From: Tipula vernalis
Taxonomy: Eukaryota; Arthropoda; Insecta; Diptera; Tipulidae
Assembly: GCA_958295665.1 (NCBI GenBank)
Contig: OY282558.1
Span: 459,683,995-459,747,994 of the forward strand
Length of the DNA stretch: 64,000 nt
Reading direction: 5' to 3'
The translations under genes and the position numbers were made by a program. The notes under the pieces were generated by a model that saw only the letters and a list, made by a program, of their open reading frames with translations, did not search any database and was not told where the DNA came from. Of this stretch, positions 22,127 through 32,770 are shown piece by piece. The number at the start of each line of letters is the position of its first letter. Position 1 is the first letter of the stretch.

Positions 22127-22865
22127 GTAAGTATTTTTTTTTTCCAATTAGAATTTTGTTTAGCTACACATATTTACATCAATCTACACTTTTATATAGA
22201 TTTAGGAGGGACCTAAAATAATTTATATACATAATAGTTTTTTGACATAAATACTGTTGTAATTAACTATTAAATGCTAAATAATAGATATATTATTTAT
22301 TAATTAAATTGAATGACATTCAAACAACCGGGTGTTTTATTTACATATTTTATTATTGATGTTTTTTCTTTCGGCAAATTTGTTATTGTTGTATACTTTC
22401 GCTACTATTTAGTGTGTACACATAAACAAAATTTGCTTTACACCTTACACACAATATATGTACATGTTTCGGATCAAACACATGAAGCACCGTAAACTTA
22501 GTATCTCCCAAAAATTAAAAACACAAAATGATTACGTTGCATATTTATTATGCCTCATGTGTTAAGTACATAATTAATAATTTTGTTGAATACCCAAGAA
22601 AAGAACAGTAAATAAACCGGTTGATATGAAATTGATTTTTAATTGATTTTCTATTAAATATGTAAAGGTAAATCGATTCTAGTGTAAAATACATTTTTCT
22701 ATTCGTTTGGGAATTCGTGATTTGTTTTATAATTTTATTGATACCTAAAGGCATGAACAGCGAGTCCGTATGAACTTAACGTAGTGGTACGCTATATTAC
22801 TGACCGGCGAATCTTTAGCAACTTTTCGTTCAGTTTCGATAAAACGACTTGTCACTTTACCCCAA
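22127..22865. other. start of presumed neurobeachin intron 1
   Basis: Begins with the GTAAGT donor and a T-run. AT-rich, without recognised exon or element. Confidence 0.5.
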
Positions 22866-23115
22866 CTTAGGTTAGGTTAGGTTAGGTTGGAGTGGCTGCT
22901 TATGCACACTTAGACCGGTGACGGTCCATTGTGATACCACAGAATATCTCCCCTTTTACCCCTATTGGAACCATTTCGAGCTACTTATGTAGCGTAAGAC
23001 GTCCCGCACTTTACTGTTTTCGAGATCCGAGAGGCAGTCCATCCTGAACTTACACCCAAGTGTTTGTGCCTTCTGAGTGCCAATGCTAGACACGAGCAAA
23101 GAAAGTGGACCAACG
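22866..23115 (+). repeat. TTAGG-headed dispersed repeat fragment
   Basis: Four TTAGG units (from CTTAGGTTAGGTTAGG) lead into GGAGTGGCTGCTTATGCACA, ACTTAGACCGGTGACGGTCC and ATTGTGATACCACAGAATAT. The block is richer in G+C than its surroundings and reads like the end of a retroposon. Sequence of this type (TTAGG run followed by a GTGGC...CATTGTGATACCAC body) is common in calyptrate and tephritid fly genomes as far as I recall; the exact family is not known to me. It is not a telomere: the TTAGG run is only about 25 bp. Confidence 0.55.
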
Positions 23116-24600
23116 TCAAGTTACCCCAACTTAACAAAGCGAAAATTTTCGTTTAAACTTAAGGTAAAGTGGTAAAGTCAAAAAACCTAGGACCGGATAG
23201 GATATTAGTCCAAAATGGGCATATTATAGGACAGCAATATATTTTTAGTGTAGTGTTTAGTGGAGACATGCTTATGACAAGGAGTGATACGGATTTATTC
23301 TTTAAGCCATATTATGAAATATGATTGAAATAAAAATGGTTCTAATATTTCTTTAAATTCTTGCCATATTTTTAATCAATTTTTAATTTGTGCATCGTAG
23401 CATATGTACAAAATTATTCAGTTTGCCTAAAATTATTATTTCCCAACCGGTCTTACAGATTGGCTAACCGATATGTCAAATTTTCTGTAAGAAAAAAATT
23501 TCGTCAAATTCCATAAAGTTTCTTACAGATACTTACTGACTCGCTGATCCAGGCTTAAGTGTTTATCGATTTACTTATTTCCTTGCTCTATTTATCGTAT
23601 CGCTGTTTACTTTCGTTGCTAATGTTCTTGGTTGATAAAAAAAAAAAAATCTTTACTCGACAGTAAGAAATGATCGAGTTTAGGGTTTTCTACTGATAGT
23701 GGATTCTCGAGGTCGGATTTTTACCCTAGGATATTATTTTCCGGGCTCCTAAATCAATGGGCATAATTATTTAGAGGTGTATGTACTACATGATGTGATT
23801 TCCTCGTTTCTTACCTTTTTGTCTTGCCCACATATTTTCGTTAAAACAATTTTGCGGAAGTTTAACACTGAATTTGTCAGTTGCTACGGTTTCGGTGGCC
23901 GGTATGTCAAATATTCTGTAAGGAAATAATTTCGTTAAATACAAACTAAATTGGGCCTATAATTGCCATTTAAAAAGCATAACTTACTTAAATAGCGCCC
24001 AACGTTACCATAGATTAGTTTTTTTTATTTAAGTTACAAAAGTTAAATGAGATTTTTTGAAATTTTATTAAGAACGTTTTTTATTGTATTTCTATTGTTT
24101 TTTTAGGTTTACTAAATTATTATGGCTTCAAATTTCTTTATTTAATAATTGAGTAATTTTACACCCTTAATTCAGAATTAAATAAAGATTTCCGACAATT
24201 TTCATTTATATTTGCCTAATTAATTCATTACAACGAAATTTAAAAGCCCAACATTAGAAATTCACGACTGCTTTTATTTCTAAAATAAAATCAGTTACCA
24301 AATAAATTTTACTTTCAATGGGTATTTCTGTTGTACTTCGACATTTGTTTTTTTTTAAATAACCACATAACTGGAAAGCGGTTATTAACTGAAATTGTGC
24401 AATAAAACATCTGCTATACTACATTAGTTCGGTAAACAAATACAACAAAAATTAAAATTAAAATCGGGATTTTCCCACATATGTATCTTCGTAAAAAAAA
24501 TAACACTACTTAGAAAAGGCCATAAAAACAATCATTACAAAAATAAAATAAAATATCGGCGAATTAATAAGCGAATTAGCTAATTACCTTGCTAATTATT
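23116..24600. other. noncoding; two related 50-bp segments
   Basis: Segments at about 23462-23510 and 23895-23943 share TATGTCAAAT(T/A)TTCTGTAAG and AATTTCGT(C/T)AAAT, 433 bp apart in direct orientation. They may be internal or terminal repeats of a decayed element. Nothing else recognised. Confidence 0.4.
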
Positions 24601-25130
24601 TATGTTCGTAGGAAATTCCTTCGCACTTGTTGAATTTCATCATAATTAGTTAAGAGATCGTACTTGTCGAATTTTACATCATCCTCTAAGAAATAGCCGA
24701 GTTGTATCATTATTGGCCATATTCCAGAATTGCATCTAAAACTCATTTTAGAATCCCATTTCCATCGTATATGTCGAATTTCTTCATAATCTGTTGAGAA
24801 ACAGCCAAGATCCATCAAAATTGGCCGTATTCCAGAACTTCAATTAAAACTCATTTTAGAATCCCATTTCCATCACACTTGCCGAATTTGACCATAATTG
24901 ATTGAGAAATCGCCAAGTTCCATAATATGTGGCCATATTCCAGAAATTCATTTAAAATCCAGTTTAGAATTCCATTTCCATCGTATATGTCGAATTTCAT
25001 CATAATCTGTTGAGAAACAGCCAAGTGCCTTCAAAATTGGCCATATTCCAGAACTTCATTTAAAATCAGTGTTAGAATCCCATTTGAATTTCATCATAAT
25101 CGGCTAAGAAATAGCCAAGTTTTAGAATAA
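24601..25130. repeat. degenerate tandem repeat, about 107-bp period
   Basis: About five units share GAATTTCATCATAAT, TTGAGAAACAGCCAAG, GGCCATATTCCAGAA and TTTAGAATCCCATTTCCATC. Anchors (GAATTTC and variants) lie near 24632, 24774, 24883, 24990 and 25085, giving a period of about 107-109 bp with one longer interval. A diverged cluster with the same words lies at 56940-57140. Confidence 0.75.
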
Positions 25131-25435
25131 GCCATATTGTATCATGTGTCATAATGAAATATGCCGTCGTGTACCTTATGCCATGGTGTACCATATGCCA
25201 TACTAAAACATGCCGCTTTGAAATATGCCATAGTGTACCTTATGCCGTAATGTACCATATGCCGTATTGAAATATGTCATTTTCAAATATAACATAGTTT
25301 ACCTATCATATGCCGCAGTGTACCATATGCCGTTTTGAAATATGCCGTATTGAAATATGCCATAGTGTACCTTATGTCATATTTTCATATTCCTTTTTGA
25401 AATATTCCGTTTTAAAATATGCCATGTTGAACGAA
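25131..25435. repeat. satellite-like array of ATGCC-containing short units
   Basis: Imperfect repetition of TTGAAATATGCC, AGTGTACC(T/A)TATGCC and ATATGCCGT with a basic unit of about 16-18 bp and a higher-order unit of about 35 bp. It directly abuts the 107-bp array at 24601-25130. Confidence 0.7.
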
Positions 25436-26362
25436 TTATGATAAAAGAAACGTATTAGAGTATTCACTTTTTTAAATATCATAACAAGATGTAACAGAGA
25501 AACGAAAGCAATTTTATTAGAGTACAAACTTATTTATCTGTTAAACTAGGTCATGCAGGAAATAAAACGAGGAGAAACATGAAAAAAACGTCGGTTTCCT
25601 CTCATACTTGTAAGTAAATTTAATCAGGTAAAAGCAGTTGGCTAGAGAAGCACTTCGAATTACTAAACATGAACCAATCCATGTAATACTATATATCGTA
25701 CTGCTCACAATATTCAAGAAATAATTAATTTTAACTATATTTTTGAACAGTTGCAGTTTAGTGGTTTTATCTATAAGTTTTATTAAACCATTGTACAGTA
25801 ACTCCCTCTGTAAAATACACTGTTCAAGGCAATATTAAATTTATATGGAGAGGGGCGACAACATAAAGCAGATCGACTACTACGATTAGTTACATCCTGG
25901 TTTAATATAAGAAAATGATTAGTACGAATTAGTTTCATGATAATTTTGTGTATCAAACTCATAATCCACTAAAGGGCAATATTTTGGGGGAACATAACAG
26001 CTAAGTTGGATGCAGATTGTGCAATCCATGATTCGCTCTCAAAGCTTTATTTTGCAACACAGAAATTACGTTTATCTTCGATGTTGTTAAAGCTACCCAA
26101 ATTGGAAATAAATAGGTGAAATGGGAATGAATATAACTGAAATATACATTTTGATTGACTACATAGTTCAAATAACGAGAACATTGCTTTAGAAGATCGA
26201 AAAAAAGTGTTATTTTAGATTTTATATAATCAGCATGTTGTGATCAAGATAATTGTTGCGAAATACGTAAGCCAAGATAGTTTACCTGCTCAGAGCGATA
26301 AATTGTTTTGCATTGAAAGTGCATCGAATCGAAAATATCCGTATTTGTTTGCACTGAAAAGA
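25436..26362. other. noncoding intronic DNA
   Basis: No gene seen. It may include eroded 3' sequence of the LINE remnant that follows, since it lies downstream of it on the minus strand. Confidence 0.35.
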
Positions 26363-26870
26363 TTAAAAAACTTGATTTTTTTCATTCAGTTGTAGAGAAT
26401 GACATAACAACCAATCACTGACCAGGCGGATATCCGCTTTCATTTGTTCTTTTTGTTGATGATAGTTGTCACAGCTATAATGAATTATCGTAACGTCTGC
26501 AAAACATTGAACATTTCCATTAAGTGCAAGATTTAATAAACTATCAATAAATATAAGAAATAGCGTGGGTCCCAAAATAGAGCCCTGGAGTACGCCATTT
26601 CTTTTACCTAGCACAGTAGATTCAACTCGATTAATTTGAACATAATGCCTGCGTTCCCTTAAATAATCTTGTATTAACTTCAAAGCCTTACCGTCAAACC
26701 TAAAATTACTTAATTCTGCAGCTAGAACCTGAATATTGACACAATTGAAAGCCTTGCACAAGTCAAAAAAATGCAACACATTTAGATTTAGCATTACTGA
26801 AAGGTGTTATTTTATATTTGAAACCCATATTGTTTTGTGTGAATTAAATTATAGTTCTGTGGTTAAAAGG
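26363..26870 (-). pseudogene. non-LTR retrotransposon reverse transcriptase fragment
   Basis: Minus-strand frames give a recognisable RT palm: QYGFQ (family QYGFR) near 26850, FFDLCKAFNCVN (family D-x-x-KAFD-x-V), GVLQGSILGPTLFLIFIDSL (family GVPQGS-x-LGP) and CFADVTIIHYS (family FADDT, with the second catalytic Asp replaced by Val). It continues to SDWLLCHSLQLNEKN. The Asp loss and stops upstream make it inactive. The clade is Jockey- or CR1-like, not resolved. A possible earlier piece at 27043-27225 (YGDKHDKSNTTPISVF, family GD-x-x-YRPIS) may belong to the same copy, separated by unrelated DNA. Confidence 0.8.
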
Positions 26871-27225
26871 CGAAACAGCCTAAATCAAATTTAATAATTT
26901 TTCTAGAGAGGTAGAAAAAGTTGAATTTTAAATTCATTTTCCACTTACTTATGCCGACAAAAAAGCTACCACGGCTTGCGTCCACCGCCCTTGGCCACAA
27001 GGTATTACCACTTAAGTCAAGTTTTGTGGAGTTAAATGATGGCTATAAAACGTTGAATATTGAAAAAAAAATTGTCTTAATTCGACTTAAGCATTTTAGA
27101 TGGTTTAAAATTCTATTTAACAAAATGCGTTCAAAAAATACCGAGATAGGTGTAGTATTAGACTTGTCATGCTTGTCACCGTATTGAGATTTATAGAATT
27201 TCTTTTTTTTATTTAAATTATTCAA

Positions 27226-29976
27226 GGTAGCGTTAAACCGTGGGTTTTTATATTTAATTTTCCGTGAACTAGTTTTATGTTTTTTATCATTTTCAACTAT
27301 ACCGATTAATGATTTATAATTTCCATAAAAATTGGTAGCAGAAAATTCAGCAGAATTATTTTGTTAATATTGCATTATAATCAAAATATGAAATTACTTG
27401 CGTTAGCAAGCATATTATTAGGTATAAGGGAGATAGATTACTCTGGATGATGCAGCGGTTCTATTTTAAATTTAATCGCGGTTCGATTTTAAATTTAAGC
27501 CCAGTTGAAGAACCACATACAAAAATTATTCCGGCCATTTCGTCAGCAGTTACTTCTCGTGCTTTTAGAAGGCAAATAATATTTAAACGCATTCCATATA
27601 AAATGTCGACATTTTGACTTGTTTGTATAACTCACTGTATTTAATTATTTAAATAATAAAAAACTGTTATTTCATTTCTTTTTGGTTGTAAAAAAGCTAA
27701 AAAAAAAGTTTCATTGAAGTAATACGATGATCTAATTTTATAAAATCGATATCAAATTTTGTGGGTAAAGTCGTTTTTGTCATTGCTTTTCCTATATATG
27801 TATATAGTATATAAATTTATATATCTGTTTGTACATACATATTTCGAAATTGGTGATTTTTTATGCTAATTTTCTATGTATTAAATGACTTAAAATACAT
27901 ACTTTTTCTACAAAAAATCCATATTATGTGTACGTATCGTATGAATCGATCCTATTTTAAATGTGTACGAGTATGTATGTGTCTGTGGGTGTGTGGCAAA
28001 TATCAATAAAATCTCATAATTAATATTATTTAAAAATAGAAAAGAAAAAAAAAATATGTAATCCATGTTTTTCATCTAGATGTTTACCAAAACCATATAC
28101 CAAACCCACAAAGGCAAAAGCACAAGAAAATATAAAAGAAAATCCGAAAATCCTCATTAAAATTATTTTCCAAAGCACAAAATTTACACCAAAAAAGTAG
28201 AGTAAAATAAAAATAAATGTTTACAGATCCCAGATATTTTTTCGTCTTTATCTTTTCTTCGTTTTACTTGGTGGAAAATTTAAAAGAAAATTATTTGATA
28301 TCGTAAAAGGAGGGAAATCTAAGGACCACAAAATCTATCCGAACGAAACAAGACAAATCTCTTTTCGTTTTCTTTCATTTTAATTATCAGTTGATTAAAT
28401 CTTAAACAGGCTTTTTTTGTTTTTAAATTTAGATCTTAACAATTTTTTTTTTTGTTTAGCTTTTCTTTATAGTTTTCTTATTTTTCACCCAACAGATACT
28501 TACAATAAAAAAAAAAAAAAAGATTCGTTAAATCTTTTATACTTTTACCTTAATTTAAGTTAATAAAAGATGCTAATAAATTCTAAAATGTTTTTTGATT
28601 AAGAAATTTATTTATCCTCTTCTTTCCATCGCATCGCCCACGTCTGTTTCTGATTTTACTTATTATTTATTAATGCCACGAACTTAACATATATTGTGCG
28701 GTTATACGTATTAGGTCGACCAACATCGCCCTCTTCCTCTCTTGCTTTGTTAATTTATTTGTATTTATGCTTTAACATAAAACGAAACCAATTGTTACAA
28801 CTTTTTGTACAATTTGTGATAATTGATTAGTTAATAGTTTTTTTCTTGTTGAAATTTGAATGAGGTTTATTCAACCAAACGACGTCACGTTTTGAAAAGG
28901 GCGTGCACCTAATTTATTTGGTAACGACGTTCTTAATGGTGAATAATATTTAATAACATTGAACTTTAGCATTTAAGTATAAAATGTTGAATGTTGAAAT
29001 TGAAACTATCGGTAAATTGTTTATTTTTTTAAGTTGAGATTAGCAGCTTTAATATAACGAAATTCAATCGAGGAATTTAACACGGTAGTTTGAGCGTTAT
29101 TCAGAGCAACAGATTCTCGCAAAAGATGGATTCGACTTATAGATATGAATCTATCAACCGACAGATATGAATCCATCAACCATCGGCTGTTCGATTTACA
29201 GATATAAATCCGTCAACCACTGCTAAGATAGCTTTTCCGCACTCACGACGAAAAATGACGAATTAATTGCCACATTCTAACGTTTGTTGATGACATCTAT
29301 GTCATGCGTCGCACTGCCAACCCGGTTCTCCATATGGATAAAAAGGCGAAAAGCTCATTAGATCAAGCTGGAGCTCAGGGTTTCAGATTTCTGAAGTTCT
29401 GAACTTTATTCGTTGTTGATGCTGTATCATCCTAATCACCAGAGGAATCGTGGAACTGCACGCTGGGCGTGTTGTTTCTCGATTTCATTCATCATCTAAT
29501 GGCTGACCAAAAGTAATATTGCTAACGAAAGAGACGATCGGTTACGCTACATGACGCTTGGTCGTTGATGGTAGTATAATTTAGCTAAAATAAGGCTGTT
29601 TACATCTATTGTCTAAAGAGACTGAAAACAGAATTTTTCACGTTCTAGCGTCAAAACTAAGTGAGAAACGAAAATCGGCAACTGCATAGCCGACACTTTC
29701 ACTTTTTATTATTACAGGAATAATTATTTAAAATGCGCCTTTCTTTAATGCTAATACGAAATGGTAAAAATGGAGCAACTTAATAATTGTATATACTAAA
29801 CTAACCAGTTAATTATAAAATAAAGGCTGAAAACCTTAACTCTTCTATATCCTAATGTGCCCCATTTATCGTTTGCACTTTAATCTATTCAGTTATCGTC
29901 GAAAACTGAGCAACTGAATATTTTTGATTTATATTCATTGATTTGTGAACAGTGCTAAATCAAATTTAGTAATATC
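27226..29976. other. noncoding intronic DNA with scattered relics
   Basis: Mostly AT-rich sequence without exons. Near 29120-29215 three or four imperfect 20-bp repeats (CAGATATGAATCCATCAACC and variants) occur. Near 29270 the plus strand reads ILTFVDDIYVM, reminiscent of an RT FADD motif but too short to assign. From about 29580 the sequence shares words with the repeat field at 33-35 kb. Confidence 0.4.
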
Positions 29977-30437
29977 TTAACCCTTGTGTCTATACCCGGG
30001 CACCCGGGTGGCCATTTCGATTTAAAATGCTCGTAACTTTTTCAATTTCACAGTTAGACTATCCCTACTCCTTGACATCCAAGAACTACTTATTTTTTAT
30101 TGATCTTTGAACAGAAGTTAACTAAAAATTATTGCTGAACTAAATTATTCGTTTACCAATATTATTACTCTTGTAGTCTATACCCGGCCACCCGGGTGGC
30201 CATTTAAAAAAACACTGAATATGCTATTTGTATAACATTTTATTGTTTAAATCAACATTTCATCACAGAAAAAATCAAAAATTATCACATAAATAATTCA
30301 GTTGGTTATTAAAAATATGTTTACAAAATAAGAAATTCAATTTGGTAAAAATTTACAAAAAAAATTAAAACTATTAACACTTAGAACACTTTATTTGAGT
30401 GTTCGTATGTTCTACACATACTGGTCTTCTACAGATA

Positions 30438-32443
30438 CTACAGGATTTCCGTGAATTTCGTCGGTTTTTTGGGATCGGAAGACAAACAAATCCAGCATTT
30501 GGCAACTTGAGGAATTCGGCCATCGTTGTTGCGTAACACATTAGGTACTCCAGACGTTGTCAATTCCTGGTTTATTGGTACATAGAGCGGTTTGCCAAGT
30601 ATGCATTCTATCCCTGAACGTGAATTAAAATTTCTATATACATTTGGTATGGTTGATCGATCTGACACATGCGGTAGAGCTAATTGAAGCACAAGATCTT
30701 TCAAGAATTCTCGACGATTGTGTGTTTTGTTTGATCTAGCCGGGTTATTTTCTATGTAAATTTTGTAAGCCGCGACGCAAGCTACATCAATTATATTGTA
30801 AAAAAATGCTACAGGCCATCTTTTCGTCCTTCGTTTGGTTGTATAATGAGTGACCAGTTTGTCCATATTATCTACTCCACCTTTTTTTCCATTGTAATAA
30901 TGAATGATTTCCGGTTTTTTTTTGTCTCCAATTACTGAATCCGTATAATGCTGCGTAGATAATAATAATACACTCTTATTTTTTTTGGGGACATACGAAC
31001 AAAGTGTAATATTATCATCGCTGAATCCAAAAATTGACGAATAAATTTCCCGAGATCTGGACGGCAACATTTCTTTTGGAACATAGGGTTTATTTTTTTT
31101 TAATGTCCCGACTATTGATAAGTCCCAAGAGATCAATAAACGAGCAAGCGGCAATGTTGTAAAAAAATTGTCAGTTACTATATTTCTCCCAGACCCTTTG
31201 AAACGGGCGCATAGGTCCTTGACAACCCGCTCTCCTTGATTGATTTCCCTGCCTGATGGTTGCTTACCCGTATATATCTGCCCCGTTATTGGGTAAGAGT
31301 TAGCAGCATCGCAAACCCACCATACTTTGATCCCATATTTTGCCGGTTTGGACGGCATATACTGGGTGAATCTTGTTCGTCCTACACAAAAAATTTTTTT
31401 TTATACTGAATACTGAATACTGAATACTGAATACTGAATACTGAATACAGAATACAGAATACAGAATACTGAATACAGAATACTGAATACTATATACTGA
31501 ATACTGAATACTGAATACAGAATACAGAATACTGAATACTGAATACAGAATACAGAATACAGAACACTGAATACTGAATACTGAATACTGGATACTGAAT
31601 ACTGAATACTGAATACTGAATACTGAATACTGAATACTGAATACAGAATACTGAATACTGAATACAGAATACAGAATACAGAATACTGAATACTGAATAC
31701 TGAATACTGAATACAGAATACTGAATACTGAATACTGAATACTGAATACTGAATACTGAATACAGAATACAGAATACTGAATACAGAATACAGAATACTG
31801 AATACTGAATACTGAAATGTCAATAATTTCCAGATTTTCTGCGGTTTATCCCGATTTAGAATATTGTGTTCTGTGTATACTTCATTGGCCTTCCTGTTTG
31901 TGTGTCTAATGATTATTTCACACATGACGTCCGTAAATATACACTTGAAGGTATCTCTTACAGATAACATTTCGGTCGATCGCGATGGCCCACTTCGTTG
32001 ACTCCTGAGAATATTGTGTCTCAATGTTTGCCTTTGAGGAGGATTTTGTCTCCATATCGATCCATCTTTTCCTTTTAGATAAGGCGAATTTGCACTTCCA
32101 GTTTCTCCTTCGTCTTCAACTTCACTATCGCTGAAAATTTCTTCATCAGACACTTCAATTTGGACTTCATGATCTTCATAAACGTCCTCTATGTCTGAAT
32201 CTTCCACGTTTCTATCCGCTGCTGTAGGAAGCCACTCATCTTCTGAGCCGTCGTCAACAAAATCAAGCACTTCTTCGTCATCGTCACATTCCTCTAATAA
32301 ACGATTTAGGTATGCTTGTTGATCTTCATACGACAAACTAGGGCAAAAATGTGTATATAAATGTAAAAAAACCGAACGGATCATCCAAATAATAAATCTT
32401 ACCGTCTAAACTCAGCATTTGAAATGTCTCTGTGGTCCGCCAT
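30438..32443 (-). pseudogene. piggyBac transposase with core segment replaced by a 7-bp repeat array
   Basis: Exon 1 (32403-32443) encodes MADHRDISNAEFR plus a split codon; a 65-bp GT-AG intron follows (32338-32402); exon 2 opens at 32337 with LSYEDQQAYLNRLLEECDDD. The acidic N-terminus (SDEEIFSDSEVEDEGE) and the start of the DDE fold (CEIIIRHTNRKANEVYTEHN, KIWKLLTFQ) are present. Coding then passes into the array at 31404-31816 and resumes at GRTRFTQYMPSKPAKYGIKV. All four family aspartates can be placed: WVCDAAN, VTDNFF, and GGVDNMD (two). About 110-120 residues between the halves are missing. The C-terminal Cys-rich zinc domain is mostly lost; only CWIC remains before the stop at 30438. 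The N-terminal frame stays open through the array, but the two halves are in different frames. Confidence 0.9.
31404..31816. repeat. 59-copy heptanucleotide array (TACTGAA/TACAGAA)n
   Basis: 413 bp of uninterrupted 7-bp units, TACTGAA with a minority TACAGAA variant and single departures (TACTATA, AACACTGAA, ACTGGA). On the minus strand the unit is TTCAGTA; 7 is not a multiple of 3, so all three frames are visited in a 21-nt cycle and none gives a stop, producing the heptapeptide YSVFSIQ/YSVFSIL. On the plus strand TGA occurs every 21 nt. It replaces part of the piggyBac transposase core. Confidence 0.97.
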
Positions 32444-32770
32444 TTTATCACTCACATATATATTTATTTACAAAAAAAATCACTTCCGCAATCAACCTTT
32501 CCATTTGAATACCACACCTACTCTAATTTCCTCAGCTCACCTAAACGATTCTTTTCTGTTTTGTTTTACTAGCATTAACCGGGGATTCCCCATTTTTTAT
32601 TTATTTTTTTTGTTTTATAACGTTTAAAATAGTATATTAAAATAAATAAAGGCAATAATACACTGGCAAATACAAAAATTTTCGATATTAACAAGAAAAT
32701 ACATGTGGCCACCCGGGTGGGTCGGGTATAGAATAGTGTATAATTTTTTGGGTATAGACACAACGGTTAA

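Larger units (their letters stand above)
29981..32766 (-). mobile_element. piggyBac-like transposon, 2786 bp, TTAA-flanked
   Basis: TTAA lies on both sides (29977-29980 and 32767-32770). The terminal inverted repeats are 17 bp: CCCTTGTGTCTATACCC on the left and CCGTTGTGTCTATACCC (reverse complement of the right end), one mismatch. Inside both ends lie GC-rich palindromic words, CCACCCGGGTGG, near 30002, 30188 and 32709; the left one at 30186-30201 (GGCCACCCGGGTGGCC) is a perfect 16-bp palindrome. The left end carries a second TCTATACCC copy at about 30178. Structure and target site are diagnostic of the piggyBac superfamily. The transposase inside is disrupted. Confidence 0.93.

Noticed and set aside
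22866..22890. Telomere or telomere-fusion site
   Set aside because: Only four TTAGG units, Diptera lack TTAGG telomeres, and the run is the head of a dispersed repeat body.
24601..25435. CRISPR-like array
   Set aside because: Repeats are degenerate without unique equal-length spacers, and the DNA is eukaryotic.
30438..31358. Domesticated host gene of PGBD type
   Set aside because: The frame is the C-terminal half of a transposase inside an element with intact ends and TTAA, and lacks the N-terminal core, so a broken transposon explains it.
31358..31403. Splice acceptor (TTTTGTGTAG) that would place the heptamer array in an intron
   Set aside because: An acceptor-like word is present, but no donor restores the missing 110-120 residues of the transposase core, so splicing would not rescue the protein.
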